In this document: positions 9,736 through 22,400 of the stretch, in pieces
How the letters are laid out: the number at the start of each line of letters is the position of its first letter
Position numbering within the stretch: the stretch's first letter is position 1
Source of the DNA: Branchiostoma belcheri
Taxonomy: Eukaryota; Chordata; Leptocardii; Amphioxiformes; Branchiostomatidae
Direction: 5' to 3'
Assembly (NCBI RefSeq): GCF_001625305.1
Contig: NW_017804220.1
Coordinates: forward strand, 132,471 to 196,470
Length of the DNA stretch: 64,000 nucleotides
Notes under the pieces: model-generated
Seen by the model: the letters and a program-made list of their open reading frames with translations, nothing else
The model's database searches: none
What the model was told of the DNA's origin: nothing
Position numbers and translations under genes: made by a program

Positions 9736-10546
9736 TCAAGACGTTGCCCCAATTATCAAATTTTACAAACATTTATAGTCAGAGTCGCAGCTATAGAATA
9801 GAAGCAAAGTTCAACTCAAAGCGAATTAAGCGATATGTATTATGCAAAGTTTTGCAGAGCACCCAATACCTGTACAGCATAACACTCGCCCACACAAGTA
9901 CATATGAATGATCCATTTGACTAGGAATATCAAAACACCCCTGGATCATTTCACATTTAAGGAAGTTCCGTCGCAAATTACTCATGATATACTTCACATG
10001 GGAGGTATACCAAATACACACCTCAGCATTGTGTCAGACTACAAAAATATCCTGCAGTTTTTTAATTTATAAAATCTCGTAGGGTGTGAGAATTGTAATT
10101 GTGCAAAACGTTCTTTCGAAAGCAAGTCATTTACTCAAGAATGTGCACTACCAGTAAAATATTAAAACTAAACTTTAAAACCGAAATGAATATTTCATAG
10201 TTTTCTCGTTTATATTCATTAAAACATCATTATTTTGCGTCCCACCCTTCCTGATCCATTCATAACGTCTTGGGTGGATCAAGGAAATTATACACACTAT
10301 CTCCCTGTGTATAATGTCCTTGGGTGGATTTATCATATATGTTTCACTCAATTATACCAGTCAACTGGAGCACTTGGCACTATCTACAAACACAGTTTCC
10401 TTCAGTGATATACATTTTATAAATTCTTTCTGTTGAAAAAAAATACTTAGTAAAAGATAGATGAATCTCGATACAACTTGGCTATAAGAAGAAGAATTCT
10501 CTAGGTACTGCGGACATGATTTGAACACTCCTGTAGTGACTGTAGT

Positions 10547-13460
10547 TTACACGACGTCGCCCTCTTTTCCCTTCGCATGGAACAGACAGCAGGCAAAGAT
10601 CATCCCGATCAGCTGAAACACAAAGTAGAGAAGTTACGATCCCGGGTACGAGCGACAAGCCGCGGATATATAGAAACCATAATCTCCAAGCAGATATTTT
10701 GGGTGGGTGAAAAGGCAGCATCAAATTGGCCAGGCAGTATCCTTTTGCCAGACAATGTCCGGTACCCCCTCCTAAGAGCGTCCAGGGTGCCAAATGGATA
10801 CTGCCTGGCCAATCTGATACTGTCTTTTCATCCACCCAAAATATCTGCTTGGAGATTAGAGAGCCCATACAGTATGCTTGAACGCTGAGATTAACAGACG
10901 TACACAATATCATCACTAAGAGTCAATGTACTCCAACATAGGCCGCTACGTAACTAAACCATAGGGACACGACTCTGTCCTTGGTGCTGAAAACCACTCA
11001 AATCACACTTGTGCACCGAACCGTCATAAACTAAAGATTCTTATAAACGTTAGCATCCATTGTCGGGTTTTAAACAACTAGAGTATTGTGGGCACAATTC
11101 TAACTGGCCGTAAACATTTAGCATGTTTTCTGTTGTCTCTAAACTTTCTAAATGACTAAATTTGTCTGAAATGTAATTTGACTATGAAGTAATCATAACA
11201 TCAACTGTACCTCTCGATAAACCTACAGGTTTTTGGATTCTTCTGCATATGCCTACATAATTTTCAATTATCTGACTTTTTTAAGTGAAAACAGAAATAA
11301 ACAATAAACAATAATTAGTTATGTGTTGTTGTATGACTGAAAAGAAAGTTTTGAAGTGTCCTGATTTGGCTCATCTGACTCACTATGCAGAACGTGTTCA
11401 TGTACGGGTCTTAGGCTCTTACTGGTCTTATCTTTTAAGGATGACATCCACGCGCGCATTGATTTTCGTCTGTTAGCGACAATACGGAGCCGGTGGTAAC
11501 CCCGGAGGATGGCACTAATGGCACCAAAGCTCCACAACTTAAGAGCTCAGTACAAACGTACAGTGCCGATTAATAAATTCCGCAAAAAGCCAGCATGTGC
11601 CGGCTTGTCAGTTGTCGTGTATGTCACCATGTACCGCTGCAAATTCACAATACCAGCTGTGTATTCCTGTGGTTTAGTAGCATTCTTATTTTTGGCCGGA
11701 ATTTTCTTATTCGCCCGCGCGCACTAGTTTAGAGGTCTTCAGAGGATGTCATCCATTAAAAAAAATTAAGTCGGTGTGGCCTTAGTGCATAACACATGAA
11801 GTATACACTATGTAATGTCGTACCTGGGTAAGCCCGATGCCGATGCCGACCCCGCCCACAACGAGGGCCTGGCTCATCAGGAAATGGATGATGGAGGTTT
11901 TGCAGGGCTGGGGGAAGGGGGGGGGGAGAAGGTAAGATTTTTTACATTTTTCTTGTAAGACTAGAAGTTTGTAAGATTGCGGACTGAAACCATATGATCA
12001 AGTTGTACCAAAAAGACCTGATTCCTACTCAGATCTAGAAGACTTGATATACAATTTTAATAGATTTTGTAATTAGCAATATAGCTATGGGAGACACAAT
12101 TTCTGCTTATCAATTCATGTGTCACAAACGGAGCTGCTGTACCTGGTTGTAAGTCCCACCGGTACAGATGCTGCTAGCCGCCATGCCGGCGGCACAGTCG
12201 CACGAGTCCGGCTTGGGGTTGTAGTTGTCGGTGGCGTTCATTCCGCAGCACTTCAGCTGTGGGGACAGTAATTATGCTGTCAGTAGGGACAGTACCACAA
12301 TTGGTAAAATATTTTGAACCCAAAAGTCTAGATCACATTTCCAGACGGGGACCCGGCCGGGAAAAATAAACACAATGATATTACAGAAATATTGCTTTTG
12401 AAAATTTTTGTGTGTTGTCGAAACTTTGTTCCTGCAAACTTTAATATCGATCGGGCTCCGGGTAGGGAGTTGTGACCCTAGCATTAGGATGACGTTCAAT
12501 GGCACAATTGATCAATTGCTGACGTCACGTATCCCTAAAGTCTCGTGTAAACGAAGTCACGTGTCTGTAACCGTAACTCTCGCGGGTGTACGTTGGGAAG
12601 TGATTGGTTATTCCTTGATGAAGGCGACAGTGATCGTTGAAAATTTGATCCTTCATTCGTTTGTGTACCCTTGTATGTGTTGGGATGAAGTCTAGCATGA
12701 TTACTACCAACACAGACGAACTTCAGTAATAAGTATGATTACCGTACCAATTGCAATTGTCGTCGCTTTGTATAACGCGACGCGCCACAATCTTCTCAGA
12801 TTTGCCAAACTATGAGAGTCTAACGAGTATTGGGGAAGGATTCATATCTTCACATATGATTCGGTTAGAACTCACGTATGTCTGGGTGAAGTCGACCAGG
12901 CGCTGAAAGGCTTGGTCGGCGTTGTTGTAGTTCACTGTAGACACCGTGTCCACAGCGGAGCCGATCAGGCTGAAGAACTGCACGGAACACAAGCAACAGG
13001 TAGGAGTTACGGATGTCAAGATTCTATATGTTAGCTAGATATAATTACAGAATACGTGTATAATGAGAAAAGCTTAGCTGACATTTTCATGGCCGTTAAC
13101 TGACTATCACTATTTAAAATCATCCCTCGCTGCATGAGTCCTCAGCGAAAAATCAATGTACAATGAAGTCGATTTTTTTGGAAGAAGAAAAATTCTGCCT
13201 GTGGCTCTGACCTGTCCGCGCTGCACGAAGGCATAGATGGCCACGCCGATCTCAGCTATCAGCAGGATCAGCAGGAGGGTGAAACTGCAGGGAGAGAGAT
13301 GTGTCAGTCATAGACACTCCTTTCTTCATTCATTCATTCGTTCCTTCATTCGTTCATCCAATCCATCCATTCATTCATCCATCCATCCATCCATCCATCC
13401 ATCCATCCATCAATCAATTAGGGATACTACTACTATTACTACTACTGCTACTGCTACTAT

Positions 13461-13493
<33 letters not shown>

Positions 13494-13501
13494 TACTACT
13501 T

Positions 13502-13535
<34 letters not shown>

Positions 13536-13667
13536 CACTACTACTGCTACTACGACTACTATTATTACTACTACTACTACTATTACTACTACTTCTACTA
13601 CTACTACTACTACTCTACTACTTATTACTACTTCTACTACTATTACTACTACTGCTACTGCTACTAT

Positions 13668-13700
<33 letters not shown>

Positions 13701-13708
13701 TACTACCT

Positions 13709-13739
<31 letters not shown>

Positions 13740-13929
13740 CACTACTACTGCTACTACGACTACTATTATTACTACTACTACTACTATTACTACTACTTCT
13801 ACTACTACTACTACTACTACTTCTACTACTACTACTACTACTACTACTACTATTACTACTCATACGTGACTTTTACTACTACTACTGCTACTACTACTAC
13901 TACAACTACTAATTATTCTACTACTACTA

Positions 13930-13961
<32 letters not shown>

Positions 13962-14002
13962 CTACTACTACTCTACTACTCTACTACTACTCTACTACAG
14001 TA

Positions 14003-14067
<65 letters not shown>

Positions 14068-17000
14068 CACCACCACCACCACACGTAGATTTTAAGCTAT
14101 ACAATACAGGTAGTAGGCACACTGTAGAATGTAAGGTAAATCATGCCGTACCGCTCCCAGCATGCAGCGGTTCTCCTTGATGGCCCCGCAGCAGCCCAGG
14201 AAGCCGACGATCATGGTGATGACGCCGACCACGATGAGCGCGATGCCGCCGCCGCGCACGAGCAGCTCGCTCAGGTTCAGCAGCTGGAACACGTTGGACA
14301 CGCCGTACGCCACCATCACGTAGATCCCCACTCCAACCAGCCCGGCTCCCGCGAGCTGAGGGTAGAGAGGGCAGACTTTTAGGCTCGGAACCTTCCTCAG
14401 ACCACCAATGTTGGATAAAGCCCCTATCTCACATTCACGAAGTTCCCACGATTTTTTTCCCGAAAATTCGAACACTAGCCGAACAGGTCGGCCGGTGCTC
14501 GGGAGCACGCTGACCAAATTTAGGCAACGCCTACCTTTCGTACTTGAATCAAAACGAATTTGAGTTGAATTGGAGCCAACCTAACCTTTGTTGGGGGGAG
14601 GGGCGTTCGGTAGTGTTCAGGAGGCCATATTCAGCTGTATGTGCATGACAGGGGCTTTGGGCACCTGTTCACCTGTTTATATTAGAGTCACATGTAAAAC
14701 AAGACGAATGTCACTTTGAATGTATGTCCCAAATGTGAGTTACCTTAGTTTCATAGTATGTCCGTTGTAGATGCCATACGTTGTATCGATGTTATTTATG
14801 GTGCACGCTACAACTTGAGGACGAAGGTTACTGGTAATAGTACTCTAACTTACTGGGGGCGTTTTGTTTACTGTATGTCTCGCGAACGCCTCCGTATTTA
14901 GAGTTTCTATTGATCAAAGGCTTTTAAAGATATCAGAGCGTCATGGCTTCTAAAAGTGACGGTAAAATGGCTTATTATTGTCACCTTTTCTTTAGAATAA
15001 CTACAGTTTTGTTTTTCATCAAAGGCTGCTACAGTATAAAGACCATGTCCAGGCCTGAAGCGATGTTTCAAATGATCTTATTTTTTTTATTCCAACATTT
15101 ACCACAGGACATGGTGACGGCAAACTCAAGGTTTTCAACTTTTTTTTGTGCCGCCACCGACGCAGAGGACAAACGCATGAACAAACAACACTGACATACT
15201 CGAGTCAAGCTGATGAAAGTCGTGTAAAGTGCCTTTCCCAAGTGACTTGATCGGTGGCATGACAGGATTCGAACTCGGGACTTCTTGGTTCCGAGCAGAA
15301 TGATATGTCGTTACGCCAAACGATCCCACGAATGATCTCACTTGTGTGCATCGTACGTTACCCAACAGACCAAAACACACTACGGTACTTCGTCAACATT
15401 GAGCTGCCTGACGTGCACACAACAGCGTGAAGACCTTTCACACGAAGGGCGTATTGTTTATTTTATGTTTGGAAAGTGATACCATGGCTGATTCAAACCC
15501 TTTGTAAAATATTACATATTTGAACCGGTGTTGGGAATTTTCCACCTCGGATGGCACAAAAAGTACTACAAAAACCACATAAAAAGATCGATTTCAGGCG
15601 AATGAAATGATTCAAGGAAAAAACCCTGCACCCCTCGTGGTTTGTGAGTGGTATAGTCCTTGTTTTGAGTCCTCAAAAGTGTTTTCGACTCTTGAGATTT
15701 TGAGGACACGGTAGATTGCGCTCTGTTGATACAAGCTCTCACTGCCACTGACTGGGTAAACGGGTTAGTCTGACCGACCGGCAAATAAAACATGAAGGGG
15801 CTAGTCCACTAATAATAGGGTAGGGGGCAGGAAAAAAAACTTACGTCGATTTTCTGGTATTCACAATCTGTTTCTTTCAATCGGCAAACGTCATGCATTT
15901 ATATTAATTAACGTTCTTTACCTAAGATGAAACCGAAGCTTACAACCAAGGGAAATAGTTTAATCTTATCAAACTGTAAAAATCACACTCCAAAATGCTA
16001 ATTCTGAAAATAATACCAAGGATTAAAAGTTTTTGCGTCTCTTGTCTTGTTCACTTGCAAAAGCTCATTCTATTTTTCAACTGGAGTAAGCTGACTGAAA
16101 CTGTGTGAAACTTGTTTGAAAGACCCCACAAAAATGGACGAAAACTAGTTTCACTTTAACCTTGTTAACCATTGCCTTTGTATTTTGCCGCTCCCCTGCT
16201 AATAGCCTATCCTTTTTCACTCAGTTCATAAATAAGCTTCAAAGTTTTGAAACGTTATACCTCGAGGAAACAAAGCTCAACTCCGTATCAATGTTCAAAG
16301 GCCGAAGTACCCCAAACACAAGGATATCTAAAAACATTAGGGTTATATTTGCGCGACATCCGGCGATTCCGAGAAAACGTGAATTTGTTTGCATGTCAAG
16401 TGTTTTGAGAAACAATCGTTGTAGATACCGTTCCCTGTAACTGTCTGAATATATGAAAATACTTTACGTTTAGGAACGCATCTGTAAGCAGCGACACCTG
16501 TGCTGTGCAATGTGAACCTGTCAGAATTGCCCTGAGGAAGTTGACAAACGGTCACCGAAACTTCTTCTGAATAATACAAGTTTGGTGGGTAAAAAGAGTC
16601 TTCTTATTCAGAAACATATTATTTTACAACACTGGCGTCTTCCCACACAAGGGAACCGTGAGAATTTCCCTGTCACTTGTAAGTGTGTACGACCTGACTT
16701 ACTGCGGTGTTTTTAAACGCCCCTAAAACTCCCTTGCCAGTGTGTACACCTGTGTTTATTATCGGTGTGCCCGCTGTTCACCTGTTTTTGAGAGGCAGCG
16801 AAGCGGATCGAGTTACCGTCGGCCGTGACACTACCAAGCTACAGCCGCCATTTTGAGTACTAGTAGCTTCCGTCTGTTAAAGCTAAGACCGTTCTAGCTA
16901 AGTCTGTCAGTATCTCATACTGTCTCAAAACTTGACTGGACTATGCAGTATCCAATGCATAACGTTCTATCGGTCTATTTCGAAGCGTGGTTATAGCAAT

Positions 17001-17535
17001 GGCGGTTAAAACAAAGCTTTCACACACTGGTAAATATAGGGAATGTTGTAGGTTCCGTCAATACACATTCATGTTAGCTGTAAATAGCTGCAATTGTTTC
17101 TAAAGCACGAAACGTGCGATATTGGCTGTTTGATGTTCGCCAGAGGACTATCTATGCGATCTTTTGGTGTTGTTTCATATGGTAAACGTGCTATAACATG
17201 TACAGTCCGTCTTGCAACCTGTTGCATGATTAGGCAAATGTAACGCTTGAAAACACATGTGAGCACGATCGTCCGATTTTGTTGTTGCAAGGTTAGTGTT
17301 CGAAGACAGCCACAGCGAAAAATTTAATCGCAAGCCATTAAAAAACGTGAACGAAAAAACCTAACGATTGAACTCAAGATTGCTACTTTAAGGTTAGTAC
17401 AACAAGTGTAATATGAGAAGAAGACGTTGACATTTTGAAAATGTAAAATCTTCAACGGAAGGAAAAACTTACCCAGAAAATCAGGTTGAAGGCAAACAAG
17501 AGGTACTTGATACACTGAAGTCCGCACCCTTCCAT
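10547..17535 (-). CDS. Tetraspanin A (seven exons)
   Basis: A four-pass membrane scaffold protein of the tetraspanin family. Exons on the minus strand: 17473-17535 ([21 protein letters not shown] split, TM1), 14152-14355 (small loop, TM2, then [12 protein letters not shown]), 13212-13284 (TM3), 12876-12977 (start of the large loop), 12143-12256 (CCG motif plus further loop cysteines), 11824-11907 (loop end and TM4) and 10547-10612 (ACCLF, tail and stop). Sizes match tetraspanin B except exons 1, 3 and 5. All introns have GT-AG ends. Exon 3 is 73 nt here and 75 nt in B; read literally, frame is lost at the exon 2/3 junction, though the residues on both sides are well conserved. Either the assembly lacks two bases at the T run after the acceptor or this copy is damaged. 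Expected product about 235 residues. The partner protein is unknown. Confidence 0.88.
10682..10856. mobile_element. TA-flanked MITE, family AAGCAGAT, copy 2
   Basis: A 175-bp palindromic element in the last intron of tetraspanin A. The left end ATCTCCAAGCAGATATTTTG pairs perfectly with CAAAATATCTGCTTGGAGAT at the right, TA flanks both sides, and inner words (caaattggccaggcagta) match the copy at 9362. Confidence 0.85.
11414..11781. mobile_element. Harbinger-like MITE, copy 2
   Basis: A 368-bp element in the last intron of tetraspanin A. GGATGACATCC near the left end and GGATGTCATCC near the right end are the conserved inner parts of the terminal repeats. TTA flanks both sides (11411-11413 and 11782-11784). 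The outer part of the left repeat has drifted from the right one. The interior matches the copy at 63445 in reverse, for example AGCCAGCATGTGCCGGCTTG here and its near complement there. Confidence 0.75.
13321..14088. repeat. Microsatellite complex in tetraspanin A intron 2
   Basis: First a CATT/ATCC tetranucleotide tract (about 13325-13415), then an imperfect ACT/TAC trinucleotide array to about 14058, ending in a pure CAC tract (14059-14084). Within the array a higher-order unit of about 205 bp, marked by gctactgctactattac and by the attattac interruptions, occurs twice in a row (about 13436-13640 and 13645-13850). The open frames across it encode only low-complexity peptides. Confidence 0.9.
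15199..15330 (-). repeat. tRNA-derived SINE, copy 2
   Basis: On the minus strand it begins GGGATCGTTTGGCGTAACG, has B-box-like GAGTTCGAATCC and ends with ACACGACTTTCATCAGCTTG. It aligns end to end with the copy at 35046-35180. It lies in intron 1 of tetraspanin A, in the same orientation as the gene. Confidence 0.75.
15331..17472. other. Tetraspanin A intron 1, remainder
   Basis: AT-rich intronic sequence between the SINE and exon 1. Open frames are short and lack motifs, and I see no further exon that would fit between TM1 and TM2 in the family. Confidence 0.6.
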
Positions 17536-18436
17536 CTTGACGTCTTCGGGAAAACTTCGGAGACTTAGAAATTTCTTCAAGGAAATGGAAAGTCCGACTA
17601 CCTGTTAGTGGTGGTCTTGTTGAATAGTAATGACGTCGTTTAGGGTGGGGTGGGCAGTGCGCATGCGGGTACGCAATGTTGTACCAGTCACCAAAGCAAG
17701 CATTTCATCCGTAGGACCGATCCGACCGAACCATTATGAGGGGGGCGGGGAGAGTACTTTCTTTGAAAAAAAAAACTTTCAAAAGCTCCCAATTTAGACA
17801 TCATATGTTTACACAAAAAATTTAACTGAGTGAAAATCATAGTACGAAAAGAAGAGGAATGCACAGACTGTAGATGTTACGAAATATCATGAGAGGGTTT
17901 TTCCACAACCCCCTTCAAACAAGTTCTATTGGTTCGTCCCTTAGTATCGCACGACATGAGCTGACATCCGATCCACCTGACATTGTTCAACACAACAAAC
18001 ACAGAACAAACCACACCATGGAAATAGATCTATACGCCTGCCGTCCCACCCACTGACACAGAACCTTACCCATAAGCATTGCTTTCACAATCGTAACAAG
18101 AAACGTTTCTCTTTATTGCGAGTTCACAAAAAGAAAAAGAAGCTATGGGCTAGTAGAACAGGTGTGCAGAGGGGGATCAAAGAGTGGATCTCCGCCCATA
18201 CAACATTCATCATTTCCGTGTCTGGAGCGTATTGTGTACAGTCAATACGAGCTGAGTATGACTCATTGCTGGTGTTTTGTTTGCGTTGTGTCACCGCATA
18301 GAGGCCTACAGGTCACAGAGGAAGATATATAGTATCTATTAAACTCCTTTGGGCGAGTGTAAATCTACAAGCTAATTCCAAGAACTGTTTTCGCTTTTGA
18401 GTACGGTACGAAGGTTACGGCCGTTCATCGTGTTAA
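17536..18436. other. Tetraspanin A 5' flank
   Basis: Contains the 5' UTR and promoter of tetraspanin A and, further out, the 3' side of tetraspanin B. A purine-rich ggggggcggggag stretch lies near 17741 and an A run near 17766. No specific control element can be supported. Confidence 0.5.
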
Positions 18437-18834
18437 GGCCATGTTGATTTGATTACATGGATGACATCCACGCGTGCATGAATTTTGGGCCGTTTCCCCC
18501 AAAAAAGCGATGTGATACTGTAAATCGTACAAAACAGTTGCAAAATGACCAAATATATACCACAAGTTGCAAAAAAATATTTGAGAACGATACCAGTGTC
18601 GCAGAATGCCAAAATCAAGCGAAAAAGACGAAAATGTAAAGAAATGAATTAGAAGACTAGATTATTCGCCATACCATACTGAATGGCATACTACATGTCA
18701 TTGGTTCAACCTTCATGACCACATAGATTTCATAGTGAAAGCAACTTTTTTTAGCCATTTTTACTTATTCTCACGCTCGCATCAGTTTTGGGGTTGCCAG
18801 AGGAATGGCAACCATATAATCAAAACATATGGCC
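18437..18834. mobile_element. Harbinger-like MITE, copy 3
   Basis: A 398-bp element flanked by TAA (18434-18436 and 18835-18837). The left end GGCCATGTTGATTTGATTAC and the right end ATAATCAAAACATATGGCC are diverged inverted repeats. The interior matches the copy at 60581 in reverse complement, including the AACCCCAAAACTGATGCG and GAAATCTACGTGGTCATGA regions with drift, so the two were once near-identical. Confidence 0.8.
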
Positions 18835-18837
18835 TAA

Positions 18838-19434
18838 AGTTACTTTGAAATTGAATACCACACTCTGCACACTTAAAAGTGTGGTGCAACAAGAACACGC
18901 CATGACGATGTACATGCTTTTAGTATATACTAAAGTTGAACCAAATCACAGGCTTGTAGACTTGCTTATGCTAGAAATGCTATCATTTTAATTTCATAGA
19001 AAAAATGGCTCCAATGTTCACAAGTATTTCGTCGAAAGCACAATTTTACGTTTTTAATCGTCACAGGTTTTAAAAGCGTTATAGAAATGTTATGAATACA
19101 TGTATGTACAGTTTCTCTGGGCCTGTTCGGCTTAGCTTATACATGTACATAAAATATACTAGAAAAAGTAAAAAAAAAAAAAAAATTTTGAGACTTTGAG
19201 ACTAGAATAATGCATGATACCTAAGAAAGTGAATTGATTATCAAATGTATGGCAATGAATATGTATAAGCAAAAGAACGTCAATTCAGAAAATGTCAAAG
19301 TATTATCTAAATTGAAGTAGTTACTGGCCTGCTATATTATCAACTGCTTTACACATCTAGCAAAAAAAAACAGTAGAAAAAGGTTTCTCTGTGTTATACA
19401 GGATATGACGTGTCATCTATTTCCGGTATGGCGG
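18838..19434. other. Downstream of tetraspanin B, no gene seen
   Basis: AT-rich sequence with a homopolymeric A tract at about 19170-19185. Probably the 3' UTR and downstream sequence of tetraspanin B. Confidence 0.5.
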
Positions 19435-22400
19435 CTAGACGACCTCTGATGACCCTCCCTTGCTCCGGATCAGACAACAGGACAGCACCATTCCGATCAC
19501 CTGGAAAAAGGCGGGAAATGTGGTTAACGACAAGCAAACAAACAAAAAAACAAATAAACAGAAAAATAAACAAACAGTGCTCTGACTAATTAAGGTAACA
19601 TAATACATGTACAATTTTTTTTTTCATTTAAATTCTAGGGTAAAAAGGAGAAAAAATCCATTTCTTGGGGTGATTCATCAAAAACCAAGACGATGCATTA
19701 TTTTACTACATGTCTTGTTAATTTTACTTCACACAGTATCAAAAACAAAATACAATAAAGGCAGTGTTGAGGAAAACTTAAGTCCGTTGTAATAATTTAA
19801 CAATTATATATCAATTCCACTACAAGAAATGGATGGCATTAAACATTTATTATAGAACAATATAGGTACTAAAAAGGACGTTTAACCCCCTCCCTCATTG
19901 CAGACAGAATTAAGACACTTATCTTAATAAATTAACAACGGTTAGTTTGATGTGTTTGAAGATGTGCATGGTTCCAGACTCACCAAGATGGCGCCGATGC
20001 CGCAGGCCACCCCGGCAATGATGACAGCACTGTTCATGAGGAACATCCGCACCTGCACGTTACACGCCTGCGGGGATACAGAAGTAGAGGTTAAACATTA
20101 GCATACGAATTTTTACGTCTTGTGAGTTTGAAATCTTTGGGAAACATTCATGGCATTGATTTTACTGACTAAGTAGCCTGTGTTACACAAACTCTCAGTA
20201 AAGGACGACAAGCTCTGGGAAGGGTCCTAAACAGCTCCGGGCTGGCAGTGACTTTCTGTCAGAAGCTGATTGGGCCTCCTCCCAAAAACATGTTGTCTAT
20301 GTACTTCCAGAGAGTATTTCCATTACAAGAACTACCAATAGGGGCTCATGATTCTTTATCACTATCATCAAAATCAGTACAACAGGATCTCAGGATTCTA
20401 TGTCACTACTAGTACATGGAAATCAGTCATCACAATGATCACAGCCTCCAACACCAAGATGATGGTAACAACGACAGTTCTTTTAGTCTGACAATAATTA
20501 GTCCATGTTTAGAATTATATGCATAAATCAATAAGATTAAGACGTTCTCAATTTTCCTGACTTAGAAGGCCGTCGAGCTTCTATGCCCTGACCAGTGGAA
20601 AGGCTTGCTGAAGGCGTGATGTAGTCAGGCTATCAGACAGGCTACTCTGGACTCACCCGATTCCAATTCCCTCCAACACAGTGAGTGACAGTCTTGGTGC
20701 ATGCACAGGAGGGTGGCTTTGGGTTCCAGTTGGAGGTGGAGTTCATACCGCAACATTCCAGCTGAGGAAAAGAGACGTAAACAGTCAAACAACATGAAAA
20801 CCGGATCCCTTGATATTAGCCAGGCCTCGAAACTAACTTTTCGTCCTATTATCCCAGCACTGTCCCAAAAATAAACTTCAATTGTCCCGAAGTGAGGATG
20901 AATTGTCCCAATCTGGTTTCTAAGAAGTATTGTATGACTTCAACTTGAAGTCAACTTTATTTTGCTTATGTTTACTCCCACTTTGACCTCTATATCCATT
21001 ATTCTTTCAGATGGTTTTAGGTGCTTTGACACAACAAGCGAGGGCTAAAACTATTACATATATTCGCGCAATATGGAAAGAAAAAAAAAACAGTTTGTTT
21101 CGTTTAAAAGCTACCCACTATTACCGATGTTCCTAGGTCTGTATATTTTACTCCACTTCTTTGTGGTGGTTTTAGGTTCTTCGGGGACACAAAACAATGG
21201 CCGGTGCACTGTGTTTTGGGGACAGTAAGTATTTCGAGGGCTTGGCAATCACAGTCAGGTATCTTATACACTTAAAACTCGTGATCCCTGTGGTTACTCA
21301 CGTTTTTCTGCACGAAGTCGATGATGGTGCGCGAGGCCTGGTCCCTGCTGGAGTAACTCGTCTGGGACAGAGCGTCCATCGCCTTCTCAACCACGCCATA
21401 GAACTGGGAAATGATTAACAAGAAGATAAACAAAATAAAACAAAACAAAACAAAACAAATAGAAACAACAAAACCGGGATGAATATTCTTCATGGAAGAA
21501 AGTCATCAAAATTGGTTATACCGTTTTATGGCGAACGATTTTTGCAACGCTTTAACGGGGCACTAAAAAAACAGATCGTTGCTTGACCAGAAATTTACGG
21601 ATGCAGTTCAGCATAATGTCGCTAGGAGCGTAATTTCACTCACCTTGTCTTTCTGCACCGCAGCGTAGATGCCAATGCCGATCTCCAAGCACAACAATAG
21701 TAGCAGGCAAATGAAGAACTAGAACGAGAAAAAGAAAAACCATTGGCACATATACTAAAAACAATATTATAATTGGTAAAGTTCTGTAACTTACTGATGA
21801 AAGCACCACTACTGAAGAAGGAAATAGTATATTGGATCATAGTAATAAAAAGACATCCAGGTTTCATAAAAGGCAATTTTCCAAGATTTAAAAGTTTAGC
21901 GTATCTTAACCTTGCTCAGCAAATCATACATTGAGAAAAAGATACAAGTAGGTTTTCTTATAACATTGAAGTTTTAAACATTTGTCTGAGAATATAACAC
22001 TTTCTTTATGTATATATCAAAAGATGATTTATGAAAACAGAATGGTTCAAAGAAATATTCCTCGAAGATAACTCAAGCCGGAGGGAGACACACACACACA
22101 TAAGAAGATTACCACGCCGCCTAGCGTGGACTACCATAACTACAACCTACCGTTCCCAGCAGGCAGCTGTTCTCCTTCACGGCGCCGAAGCAGCCCAGGA
22201 AGCCGACGATCATGGTGACGACCCCGGCCCCGATCAGGACGTAGCCTCCCGCGTACAGCGTCAGCGTGTTCACCTCAGCCAGCTTCATGATGTTGTAGGT
22301 TCCAGTGTCCACAAGCACCCAGATCCCCACACCGATCAAACCCACGCCTGCAATCTGTGGCATAGAAAGGACGGTTGAACCATTTGAGTTTTAACCTCCT

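Noticed and set aside
13321-13420. Possible CRISPR-like array (regular CATT/ATCC words)
   Set aside because: The units are adjacent tetranucleotides without unique spacers; a plain microsatellite.
13237-13912. Long Thr/Ser or Leu open frames on both strands
   Set aside because: They are readings of the trinucleotide array in the tetraspanin A intron; all frames are open by repeat structure.
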